This document shows, one piece after another, positions 1 through 5,027 of a stretch of 5,027 bases of DNA (the stretch's first letter is position 1; the number at the start of each line of letters is the position of its first letter). The notes beneath the pieces are model-generated. The model did no database searches. It was not told the DNA's origin and saw only the letters and a list, made by a program, of their open reading frames with translations. The position numbers and the translations under genes are program-made. Source of the DNA: Gammaproteobacteria bacterium. GTDB taxonomy: Bacteria; Pseudomonadota; Gammaproteobacteria; HK1. The stretch spans positions 1 through 5,027 of the forward strand of contig JAJECB010000121.1 of assembly GCA_022822245.1 (NCBI GenBank), read 5' to 3'.

Positions 1-254
1 CGCGAGATGTCCCGGGCATCCTCGCCGACGATCATGGGGCCGAGGTCCTGCTCGACGAGGGCGGCGAGCGCACGCTGGTTGCCGGCGCTTCCGACCGCCG
101 CCTTCGCCTCTCCGTGGCCGACGAGACCGTTCTCGGTCTCGACCCGCACGAGGGTGCTGTCGAACGACGCGGTCTGCCCGAAGTCGCTGCGGTGCTGGCG
201 CTCCTCCGGAATGGGTACGTGGAGCCACGTCGCGGTGACCGACCTGATCTTCAT
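1..254 (-). CDS. Mandelate racemase/muconate lactonizing enzyme family protein, N-terminal part (runs off the left edge)
   Basis: The first 84 codons are present; the stop codon lies outside the window. The translation begins MKIRSVTATWLHVPIP and continues with VRVETENGLVGHGEA at about residues 36-50, the capping-domain signature of the enolase superfamily MR/MLE branch. The loop at residues 14-26 (PIPEERQHRSDFG) corresponds to the flexible '20s' loop that closes over the substrate in this family. Family members abstract a proton alpha to a carboxylate, using Mg2+, to racemise, cycloisomerise or dehydrate acids, often sugar acids. The catalytic barrel, with its Lys/His bases and metal ligands, is outside the window, so the reaction cannot be assigned. 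I chose ATG 254 over the in-frame ATG at 296 because MKI at the first beta strand is the usual family start and a GGAGG lies 12 bp upstream (with AAGG closer). The gene is divergent from the LLM gene at 490 and may share its control region. Confidence 0.85.
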   Translation of the reverse strand, partial: MKIRSVTATWLHVPIPEERQHRSDFGQTASFDSTLVRVETENGLVGHGEAKAAVGSAGNQRALAALVEQDLGPMIVGEDARDIS

Positions 255-489
255 CTCGCCTTCGCGCCTCCGGGGCAATCGAACGATGCGCGCCATTTTG
301 CACCACCGCCCGTCCGCCCGGCACGCCCGCTCCGCGGAGGGCGGTTGGGCCGTGCCCGGGACCCGGACTCGTGCATGCTCCCCGCCGTGCCCATAGAATC
401 GAAGCGAACGGCAGCGCGGTGCTGCGAAGCGGCGGACGCGCGCGCGTGACGGCGGTGACCAGGAAGCGACGGGGACGGGAGGAGGTGAC
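255..489. other. Divergent intergenic region between the MR/MLE gene and the first LLM gene
   Basis: No gene is visible in these 235 bp, although the high GC leaves long open frames on the plus strand. The region should hold promoters for both divergent genes. The only -10-like hexamer I see for the rightward gene is TAGAAT at 394-399, with no good -35 partner, so I do not call a promoter. A GC-rich self-complementary stretch runs from about 318 to 360: the perfect 10-bp palindrome CTCCGCGGAG at 330-339 lies between GGCACG and CGTGCC arms. It could be an operator or an mRNA hairpin, but in DNA this GC-rich it may be chance. Confidence 0.4.
478..485 (+). promoter_or_regulatory. Ribosome binding site deciding the GTG start of the first LLM gene
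   Basis: GGAGGAGG lies just upstream of GTG 490, giving a 7-bp spacer from the first GGAGG and 4 bp from the second. There is no ATG at the protein's natural N-terminus, so this site supports the GTG start. Confidence 0.75.
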
Positions 490-1338
490 GTGCAGGTAGG
501 CATCTTCTACATGCCGACCGCGTATACGGCGGACGTGGTGACCCTCGCCCGGCGGGTCGAGGAGCTCGGGTTCGAGTCGCTGTGGGTGCCCGACCATCCG
601 ATCATGCCGGTCGAGCGCACCTCGCCCTTCCCGGGCGGGGGCGAGATGCCGGCGAGCTACGGCCACCTCATGGACCCCCTCGTGACCCTCGCGGCGGCAG
701 CCGGGGCGACCGAGCGCATCCGCCTCGGCACCGGGATCGTCCTCGCCGCGGAGCGCGAGCCCCTGGTGCTCGCGAAGGAGGTCGCGACCCTCGACCTCGT
801 CTCGAACGGACGCTTCGAGCTCGGGGTGGGGGCGGGGTGGCAGCGCGAGGAGGCCGAGATCCTCGGGGTGCACTGGCGGCGCCGCTGGGCCCATGTCCGC
901 GAGCACGTCCTCGCGATGAAGGCCTGCTGGCGCGACGGGCTCGCGGAGTTCCACGGCGAGTACGTCGACTTCCCGCCGGTGTGGAGCGATCCGAAGCCGA
1001 TACAGCGCCCGCACCCGCCAGTCCTCGTCGCGGGGGAGCTCGCGCGGGCTCCGGAGCGGATCGCGGAGTACGGGGACGGCTGGATCCCCCGCTTCGTGCG
1101 GGTCACCCCGGAGGAGGTGGCAGCCACGCGCCGGCGCATCGAGTCGCTCTACCGGGAGGCGGGGCGTGACTTCTCGAAGTTCCGGGTGACGATGTTCGGC
1201 TCGCATCCGGACCGCGAGACCCACCGGCGCCTCGAGGATGTCGGCGTCGACCGGGTGCTCCAGGTCCTCAGGGTGAGCCCGGAAGAGGACGCCCTCGCCC
1301 GGGTCGAGACCTGGGCCGAGAGCCTGCTCGCGGCCTGA
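490..1338 (+). CDS. LLM-class (luciferase-like) F420-dependent oxidoreductase, first paralog
   Basis: A 282-residue single-domain protein of the bacterial luciferase-like TIM-barrel superfamily, close to the compact F420-dependent type of about 280-300 residues. Visible landmarks are the first strand MQVGIFYMP (1-9), LGFESLWVPDH (26-36), the MDP turn (61-63), AGATERIRLGTGI (71-83), NGRFELGVGAGW (106-117) around the expected flavin/F420 phosphate site, RPHPPVLVAG (173-182) and GDGWIPR (195-201). These proteins are cytosolic and use reduced F420 or FMN for hydride transfer or monooxygenation. Cofactor and substrate cannot be read from sequence; F420 is the family default, and no F420 biosynthesis gene is in view. 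It starts at GTG behind GGAGGAGG. The next gene, 70 bp downstream, is a paralog, and the two are probably co-transcribed. Confidence 0.9.
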   Translation: MQVGIFYMPTAYTADVVTLARRVEELGFESLWVPDHPIMPVERTSPFPGGGEMPASYGHLMDPLVTLAAAAGATERIRLGTGIVLAAEREPLVLAKEVATLDLVSNGRFELGVGAGWQREEAEILGVHWRRRWAHVREHVLAMKACWRDGLAEFHGEYVDFPPVWSDPKPIQRPHPPVLVAGELARAPERIAEYGDGWIPRFVRVTPEEVAATRRRIESLYREAGRDFSKFRVTMFGSHPDRETHRRLEDVGVDRVLQVLRVSPEEDALARVETWAESLLAA

Positions 1339-1396
1339 TCGCCGCCTGTCCCGGTTCCGGTCCCGCGACCCCGACGACCCACCGACCCTGCCGCTC

Positions 1397-1401
1397 GGAG
1401 G
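1397..1401 (+). promoter_or_regulatory. Ribosome binding site of the second LLM gene
   Basis: GGAGG with an ideal 7-bp spacer to ATG 1409. It fixes the start and shows independent translation initiation of the second paralog. Confidence 0.8.
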
Positions 1402-1408
1402 ACCCGAG

Positions 1409-2263
1409 ATGAGCCAGCCCCCGAAGCTCGGCGTCATGATGTTCGCGACCCGCACCACCATGCCCTTGCCAAGGCTCGCGGCGCGGGTGGAGGCCCTCGG
1501 CTTCGAGTCGCTCTTCCTCCCCGAGCACCCGGTGATCCCGGAGCGCTTCGAGTCGGAGTATCCGGGGGGCGGCCCCCTGCCTGACGAGTACCGGATGATG
1601 GTCGACCCCTACGTCGGCCTCGCGGCGGCGGCGGGCGCCACCCGGAGCATCCGGCTCGGCACCTCGATCAGCCTCATCCTGGAGCGCCGGCCGCTGCTTG
1701 CGGCGAAGGCGATCGCGACCCTCGACCAGGTCTCCCACGGGCGGGTCGTGCTCGGGATCGGCTCGGGGTGGCTGCGCGAGGAGGGGGACGTGTTCAACGT
1801 GGACTGGGAGCGGCGCGGCTCCCAGATGCGAGAGTTCGTGGGTGCGATGAAGACGTGCTGGGCCGACAAGGTGTCGTCATTCGACGGGCGCTACGTGCGG
1901 TTCCCGGAGGTCATCGTCGAGCCCAAGCCGGTGCAGCGCCCGCACCCGCCGATCCTCATCGCGGGGGAGCTTGCGCTCGCCGCGCGGCGGGCCGCGGAGT
2001 GGGGGAACGGCTGGATGCCGCGCTATCTCTGGTCGACCCCGGAGATGGTCGAGGAGGGGCGCCGCCGCATGGAGGAGGGGTGGCGCGAGCACGGCCGCGA
2101 CCCCGCGACCATCGACATCACCCTCTTCGGCTGCCGCCGCGACCGGGCCGAGATCGCGCGCTGGGCGGACGCGGGGGTCACCCGTATCCTCTTCGTCCTG
2201 CCGATGGAGGACGAGGCGAGCACCGTCGCCCGCCTCGAGCGGATCGCCGAACGGGTGATGTAG
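1409..2263 (+). CDS. LLM-class (luciferase-like) F420-dependent oxidoreductase, second paralog
   Basis: A 284-residue TIM-barrel protein that aligns over its whole length with the preceding gene product and is by eye close to half identical. Shared landmarks are LGVMMF (7-12), LGFESLFLPEHP (30-41), PGGGPLP (52-58), AGATRSIRLGTSI (75-87), GRVVLGIGSGW (111-121), PVQRPHPPILIAG (174-186) and GNGWMPR (199-205). The expected role is reduced F420- or FMN-dependent oxidoreduction in the cytosol, substrate unknown. Differences lie mainly in the N-terminal strand-loop (FATRTTMPL in place of FYMPTAYTAD), the 122-140 segment and the C-terminal quarter, regions that usually shape the substrate pocket. This suggests related but distinct substrates, or subunits of a heteromer. 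The gene ends 108 bp before the convergent VOC gene. Confidence 0.9.
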   Translation: MSQPPKLGVMMFATRTTMPLPRLAARVEALGFESLFLPEHPVIPERFESEYPGGGPLPDEYRMMVDPYVGLAAAAGATRSIRLGTSISLILERRPLLAAKAIATLDQVSHGRVVLGIGSGWLREEGDVFNVDWERRGSQMREFVGAMKTCWADKVSSFDGRYVRFPEVIVEPKPVQRPHPPILIAGELALAARRAAEWGNGWMPRYLWSTPEMVEEGRRRMEEGWREHGRDPATIDITLFGCRRDRAEIARWADAGVTRILFVLPMEDEASTVARLERIAERVM

Positions 2264-2306
2264 CCGCGGCCCCTCCCCGGCCGTCGCGCCGAGAACCCCG
2301 CGGCGA

Positions 2307-2331
2307 GCCGCCGGCGGGTCCGCCCGGTGGC
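2307..2331. terminator. Possible bidirectional hairpin between convergent genes
   Basis: GCCGCCGGCG and CGCCCGGTGGC pair around a GGTC loop, with a bulge and one mismatch. The hairpin lies in the 108-bp gap where the LLM pair and the VOC gene converge, a natural place for termination from both sides. There is no T-tract on either strand, and the gap is so GC-rich that a chance hairpin is likely, so this is weak. I see nothing else in 2264-2371. Confidence 0.3.
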
Positions 2332-2371
2332 CCCACCGTCCGCCCCCGCCACCCGCGGCTCGCGCCCCGGG

Positions 2372-2869
2372 TCAGCCCCGGTTCGCCAGCACCTGCTCGT
2401 AGCGGTGGGAGATGATCTCGAGCACGTTCCCGTAGGGGTCCTCGCAGTAGCAGACCTTGATGCCCTCGCCCGGGAACAGCTCCCAGACCTTCGAGCGCCG
2501 GGTGCCGCCCGCCGCGACGACCTCGTCCACCTTGGCGTCGACGTCCGGATGGGTGATGGCGATGTGGAAGAAGCCGTTCTTCCAGTACTCCATGGTGTCC
2601 TCGCGCCGTTCGTGGCCGGGCTCGAGGAACTGGAACAGCTCGAAGCCGACCCCGTCACCGGTCACCATGTGGGCGATTTTCATTCCCCGGAACCGCGGGC
2701 CGCAGATGTCCGAAGCCAGCGAGCCGAAGTGAGAGCCGTCGCGCTCGACGAGCGCGGGCTCCGCGATCAGGGTGAAGCCGAACACCTGCCGGTACCAGTC
2801 GATCGCGGCGTCGATGTCGGGTACCGACACCCCGACATGGTTCAGGCAATGGGCGTGGGTCGCGTGCAT
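2372..2869 (-). CDS. VOC superfamily (glyoxalase/bleomycin resistance/dioxygenase fold) protein
   Basis: A 165-residue protein with two beta-alpha-beta-beta-beta modules, at about residues 8-82 and 98-155. Module one starts CLNHVGVSVPDIDAAIDWY, the typical VOC opening, and carries GFELFQF; module two carries FFHIAITHPDVDA and DPYGNVLEII. The four candidate metal ligands sit where the family has them: His11, Glu77, His102 and Glu151. This His/Glu/His/Glu set is of the glyoxalase I or methylmalonyl-CoA epimerase kind rather than the extradiol dioxygenase kind, so a metal-dependent lyase, isomerase or epimerase is more likely than ring cleavage. The actual substrate is unknown. ATG 2869 is preceded by GGGAGGT at a 5-bp spacing. 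The gene starts 31 bp after the Gfo/Idh/MocA gene on the same strand and is probably the second cistron of that operon. Confidence 0.9.
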   Translation of the reverse strand: MHATHAHCLNHVGVSVPDIDAAIDWYRQVFGFTLIAEPALVERDGSHFGSLASDICGPRFRGMKIAHMVTGDGVGFELFQFLEPGHERREDTMEYWKNGFFHIAITHPDVDAKVDEVVAAGGTRRSKVWELFPGEGIKVCYCEDPYGNVLEIISHRYEQVLANRG

Positions 2870-2874
2870 GGCAG

Positions 2875-2881
2875 ACCTCCC
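2875..2881 (-). promoter_or_regulatory. Ribosome binding site of the VOC gene
   Basis: GGGAGGT on the minus strand, 5 bp before ATG 2869, within the 31-bp gap after the upstream dehydrogenase gene. Confidence 0.8.
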
Positions 2882-2900
2882 TATTTTTCCGCTTCTCCGC

Positions 2901-3899
2901 CTACAGCCGGACCACGTCGCCGCTCGCGGCCGACTCCTCCGCCGCGAGCGCCGCCTCGACCGCGGCCAGCGATTCCTCGGGGGTGATGATGGAGGGCGGC
3001 TCCCCCTTCAGGCAGCAGGCCGCGAAGTAGTTGAACTCCTCGCGGAGCGCCCCCGCCGTCGAACCGTGGAGGTTCGGCCAGTACGTGGTGTCGGGGCTCC
3101 GGAATCCGTCCTTGGTGCAGATGCCGATGTTGGGGAAGGTGTCCTGGATGTGGATGAGGCCCTCGGAGCCGATCACGCTCATCCGCTCGTCGATGTCGAA
3201 CGGCGTCTTCTCCGGCATGCACCACACCGTCTCCAGGGTCGCCGTCGCGCCGTTGTCGAAGCGGTACATGGTCTGGCCGATGTCGGGGTACTTGAGCCCG
3301 CGGAGGTCCACGGTCTGGGCGTAGGCGCTGACCACGCGCGCCCCGGTGAACCAGAGCATCAGATCCGTGTCGTGGATCGCGTCGCCGATGATCGGGCCGA
3401 TCTTGCCGAGGATCTCCGGCGTCCAGGCGGCCGGGATGTTGCGCCGGGAGCTCAGGCACAGCACCTTGCCGATATTGCCCTCCGCGATCTGCTGCCGGGC
3501 CGTCGCGTAGCGGGGATTGAAGCGGCAGATGTGGCCGACCATGAGATAGCCGGGCGCCTTCGCGGCCGCGTCGCAGATCCGGCGGCAGTCGGCCACCGTG
3601 TGGGCCATCGGCTTCTCGAGGAACACGTGCTTCCCGGCCTCGAGCGCGGCGAGCGTCGGCTCCGTGTGCTGGTCCCACATGGTGACGACGCTCACCGCGT
3701 CGATCTCGGGATCCGCCAGCAGCTCGTGATAGTCCGTGCAGGCGTTCTTCACCCCGTATTTGCCGGCCAGCTCCGCGAGCCGGGATTCCGTTCGCGTGCA
3801 AAGGCCGGCGAGCTCGAGCGAAGGCACGGCGGAGATCGCGTCGCAGTGCACCTCGCCGAACCAGCCGAGCCCGATCACGCCGATGCGAAGTCTGTTCAT
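2901..3899 (-). CDS. Gfo/Idh/MocA family NAD(P)-dependent oxidoreductase
   Basis: A 332-residue protein of usual family length. The N-terminal Rossmann domain starts RLRIGVIGLGWFGEVHCDAI, with the dinucleotide loop GLGWFG at 10-15. The second strand ends LCTRTES (33-39), lacking the acidic residue typical of NAD-specific members, so NADP is possible. EKP at 95-97 carries the conserved lysine, and the C-terminal domain has GDAIHDTDLMLW at 172-183 with the catalytic-type Asp/His (D173, H176, D177). The family oxidises or reduces sugars, inositols and related polyols, or dehalogenates and cleaves ethers, in the cytosol; the substrate here cannot be named. ATG 3899 is preferred because GAGGGG lies 6 bp upstream and the Rossmann strand follows directly. 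The frame stays open 63 codons further, but that extension is arginine-rich, unlike the family, and enters the palindromic element. The VOC gene follows 31 bp downstream, probably in the same operon. Confidence 0.92.
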   Translation of the reverse strand: MNRLRIGVIGLGWFGEVHCDAISAVPSLELAGLCTRTESRLAELAGKYGVKNACTDYHELLADPEIDAVSVVTMWDQHTEPTLAALEAGKHVFLEKPMAHTVADCRRICDAAAKAPGYLMVGHICRFNPRYATARQQIAEGNIGKVLCLSSRRNIPAAWTPEILGKIGPIIGDAIHDTDLMLWFTGARVVSAYAQTVDLRGLKYPDIGQTMYRFDNGATATLETVWCMPEKTPFDIDERMSVIGSEGLIHIQDTFPNIGICTKDGFRSPDTTYWPNLHGSTAGALREEFNYFAACCLKGEPPSIITPEESLAAVEAALAAEESAASGDVVRL

Positions 3900-3905
3900 G
3901 GTATG

Positions 3906-3911
3906 CCCCTC
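3906..3911 (-). promoter_or_regulatory. Ribosome binding site of the Gfo/Idh/MocA gene
   Basis: GAGGGG on the minus strand with a 6-bp spacer to ATG 3899. It decides the start against the longer open frame that reaches 4088. Confidence 0.7.
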
Positions 3912-3925
3912 ACAAGGTACAAGGT
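3912..3925 (-). repeat. Tandem 7-bp direct repeat ACCTTGT-ACCTTGT ahead of the Gfo/Idh/MocA gene
   Basis: Two exact, abutting copies of ACCTTGT (minus strand) lie immediately upstream of the GAGGGG ribosome binding site. A further exact copy, with a near copy beside it, lies upstream of the SDR gene at 4997-5003 and 4985-4990. They could be half-sites for a shared regulator; the exact repeat is seen, the function is a guess. Confidence 0.4.
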
Positions 3926-4062
3926 CGATCGGGAGGTCTCCCCTTCCGTTCCGCGGGCGCGAATCTGCTGGCGCGAAGGCGCTCGCTCGCCGGCCGGTGG
4001 TGAGCTCGGCGGTCGCTAGCGCGCATATCTCACCAACTTCCTGCTGCGGACGCCAATCTGCT

Positions 4063-4152
4063 CGCTGTGACAAGGCGTACTCCCTCAAGCCGCTTCGACG
4101 TAGTGTCGGCTACGCCTTCAGCGTCTTTCGGTCCGTGCGCCTTGTCACAGCG
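4063..4152. repeat. Inner inverted repeat of the palindromic element
   Basis: CGCTGTGACAAGGCG at 4063-4077 is exactly complementary to CGCCTTGTCACAGCG at 4138-4152, and the pairing extends 3 bp inward with one mismatch (GTAC versus GTGC side). It is more conserved than the stretch between it and the outer ends, which suggests that this segment matters to the element as a fold or a protein site. Confidence 0.75.
4091..4123. repeat. Small hairpin in the centre of the palindromic element
   Basis: CGTAG (4099-4103) and CTACG (4110-4114) pair around a 6-base loop. After a 4/5-base internal loop, CGCT (4091-4094) and AGCG (4120-4123) pair again. It would cap the long hairpin as its apical stem. 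Confidence 0.5.
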
Positions 4153-4205
4153 GCATCTTGACGCCCTCGCGACGAAAGTTGGTGAGATATGCGCGCTAGC
4201 CACGG

Positions 4206-4961
4206 TCAGAACGTCTCGAGGGTGAGCTCGCGCGACATCACGATGTTCCCGGCCGTCAGCCCGCAGTCCACCGGGAGGATGGCGCCGGTGATGGCCGCCG
4301 CATCGCCGGAGGCGAGGAACGCGGCCGCCCTCGCGACGTCCTCGGGCTCGGCGATGCGCTGCAGCGGATACCACTTGACCAGCTCGGCCAGGATCTTGGG
4401 ATTTCGCTCGGCCCGGCTTTGCCAAATCGGGGTTCGCACGGTGCCCGGGCAGATGACGTTTGCCCGGATGCCGCACCGGCCGTACTCCATGGCGAGCGCT
4501 CGGGTAAAGCTGATGAGGCCGGCCTTGGCCGCGCTGTAGGCGGGGTCGCCGAGCGAGGTGAGGCCGTTGACCGAGCCGATGTTGACGATAGCTCCGCCCT
4601 TCTCCTTCATCGCCGGCAGCACCGCGCTCGTACAGTGGTAGGCGCCGTTCAGGTTGTCGTCGACGTCGCCGCGCCACGATTCGGGGGTGGAGGTCTCGAG
4701 GCTGCTGCGCGCGGAGACCCCGGCATTGTTGATCAGCACGTCGATGGCTTCATCGGCCAGTTCCCGGCCGATGCCGGCAACCGCCAGGCCGTCCGTCACA
4801 TCCAGGCGATGAACTCTTATCTCGCCATCGATATCGTGGAGCGTCCGCGCCTTCTCAGGCCGACGGCAGCAGGCATGGACGTGCCAACCGTCCCGCGCAA
4901 AGGACTGGACAAGGCCGAGGCCGATGCCACGACTGGCTCCCGTTACTAGAAGAACCGGCAC
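4206..4961 (-). CDS. Short-chain dehydrogenase/reductase (SDR), classical type
   Basis: A 251-residue protein, standard length for classical SDRs. It has the cofactor motif TGASRGIG (7-14), the adenine-contacting LDVTD (53-57), NNAG (78-81), the catalytic Asn103 in DDNLNG, Ser130 in VNIGS, Tyr142 and Lys146 in YSAAK, and PGTVRTP (172-178) after the sixth strand. The catalytic tetrad is complete, so it should be an active NAD(P)-dependent alcohol/ketone oxidoreductase in the cytosol. Arginines after strand two (CCRRPEK, 31-37) lean towards NADPH. The C-terminal motif is VDCG (231-234), where most relatives have VDGG, followed by a tail to residue 251. The start is GTG 4961: an in-frame TAG lies 11 codons upstream with no other standard start between, and the Rossmann strand begins at once. 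The Shine-Dalgarno is weak (GGAAG). It carries more A/T-ending codons near its start than the LLM genes. The palindromic element begins 5 bp past its stop codon. Confidence 0.92.
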   Translation of the reverse strand: MPVLLVTGASRGIGLGLVQSFARDGWHVHACCRRPEKARTLHDIDGEIRVHRLDVTDGLAVAGIGRELADEAIDVLINNAGVSARSSLETSTPESWRGDVDDNLNGAYHCTSAVLPAMKEKGGAIVNIGSVNGLTSLGDPAYSAAKAGLISFTRALAMEYGRCGIRANVICPGTVRTPIWQSRAERNPKILAELVKWYPLQRIAEPEDVARAAAFLASGDAAAITGAILPVDCGLTAGNIVMSRELTLETF

Positions 4962-5027
4962 GCTTCCAATCCCGGAAATTGAGGCAAGGTCATTCTACAA
5001 GGTAGACGCGAACTGCTATGGGAGACA
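4962..5027 (-). promoter_or_regulatory. Upstream region of the SDR gene with a short palindrome
   Basis: These 66 bp are less GC-rich than most of the window, as expected of a promoter. They hold the interrupted palindrome CTACCTTGTAG (4995-5005), which includes ACCTTGT, and a near copy ACCTTGC 6 bp further towards the gene. TAGAAT overlapping the palindrome resembles a -10 box, but no -35 is evident at the proper distance, so a promoter is possible rather than shown. Confidence 0.35.

Larger units (their letters stand above)
4015..4200. mobile_element. 186-bp palindromic element, MITE-like, with perfect 25-bp terminal inverted repeats
   Basis: Positions 4015-4039 are the exact reverse complement of 4176-4200 (left end GCTAGCGCGCATATCTCACC, right end finishing GATATGCGCGCTAGC). 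The arms continue as an imperfect inverted repeat, becoming perfect again for 15 bp at 4063-4077 / 4138-4152. The arms thus span about 66 bp each around a roughly 54-bp centre. There is no room for a transposase. The outermost GCTAGC is itself a palindrome and is present at both ends, so it, CTAG, or TA could be a target-site duplication, with the true element ends just inside. The element lies 5 bp beyond the SDR stop codon and 115 bp before the Gfo/Idh/MocA start. Transcribed, it would form a very long hairpin that could stop, slow or process SDR transcripts. Alternatives are a REP/BIME-type repeat or the joined ends of a deleted insertion sequence. The structure is certain; mobility is inferred. 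Confidence 0.7.
3900..4205. other. 306-bp intergenic region: Gfo/Idh/MocA leader plus palindromic element
   Basis: There is no coding gene here. From right to left it holds a 5-bp remnant after the SDR stop codon (4201-4205), the palindromic element at 4015-4200, and about 115 bp of presumed promoter/leader for the Gfo/Idh/MocA gene. The leader contains the tandem ACCTTGT repeats, a GGGAG/CTCCC inverted repeat with a 2-bp centre (3931-3942), and GC-rich sequence without a recognisable sigma70 promoter. Confidence 0.6.

Noticed and set aside
394..399. TAGAAT as a -10 box for the first LLM gene
   Set aside because: No -35-like hexamer lies 16-18 bp upstream, so it is not called as a promoter.
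7..449. Two overlapping plus-strand open frames at the left edge
   Set aside because: They lie opposite a recognisable MR/MLE N-terminus and continue into the promoter region; their compositions look like shadow frames.
2772..4019. Long open frame on the plus strand opposite the VOC start and the Gfo/Idh/MocA gene
   Set aside because: It is antisense to a gene with clear motifs; its product is rich in Arg, Gly and Ala repeats typical of high-GC shadow frames.
2901..4088. A 63-residue longer form of the Gfo/Idh/MocA protein starting inside the palindromic element
   Set aside because: The extra part is arginine-rich and unlike the family, has no good ribosome binding site, and ATG 3899 has GAGGGG at 6 bp with the Rossmann strand following at once.
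4015..4200. CRISPR repeat or classical Rho-independent terminator
   Set aside because: There is a single palindromic unit with no repeat-spacer array, and no T-tract follows the hairpin on either strand.
4030..4677. Minus-strand frame overlapping the SDR gene and entering the element
   Set aside because: It is out of frame with the complete SDR. Its peptide ASAHISPT also appears from the opposite strand only because the DNA is palindromic.

Overview
The window is GC-rich, strongly so in the left half, with G/C-ending codons, GTG as well as ATG starts and clear purine-rich ribosome binding sites. This suggests a high-GC free-living bacterium of soil or water type. Two luciferase-like (LLM) oxidoreductases of the F420-dependent type fit actinobacteria, several proteobacterial groups or uncultured high-GC phyla. 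The sequence alone does not decide the phylum. I see no rRNA, tRNA, CRISPR array, phage gene or intact transposase.

Layout: (1) 1-254, minus strand: the 5' part of a mandelate racemase/muconate lactonizing (enolase superfamily) gene that runs off the left edge. (2) 255-489: a divergent intergenic region. (3) 490-1338 and 1409-2263, plus strand: two adjacent paralogous LLM-class oxidoreductases, each with its own Shine-Dalgarno sequence. (4) 2264-2371: a short convergent gap with a GC-rich hairpin. (5) 2372-2869 and 2901-3899, minus strand: a VOC/glyoxalase-fold protein and, upstream of it, a Gfo/Idh/MocA-type dehydrogenase. They are separated by 31 bp and probably form a two-gene operon transcribed right to left. 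(6) 3900-4205: a 306-bp intergenic region, most of which is a 186-bp palindromic element with perfect 25-bp ends (4015-4200). (7) 4206-4961, minus strand: a short-chain dehydrogenase/reductase. (8) 4962-5027: its upstream region.

The genes look like a small-molecule catabolic neighbourhood: a sugar-acid or muconate-type dehydratase/racemase, two flavin/F420 oxidoreductases, a ring-cleavage or isomerase-type VOC enzyme, and two NAD(P)-dependent dehydrogenases. No substrate can be assigned. A shared pathway is inferred from co-location and enzyme classes only.

The most notable non-coding signal is the palindromic element just past the dehydrogenase stop codon. It looks like a non-autonomous mobile element (MITE) or a genome-wide palindromic repeat. 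A second, weaker signal is a repeated ACCTTGT motif upstream of both the Gfo/Idh/MocA gene and the SDR gene. I found no convincing new multi-gene system.
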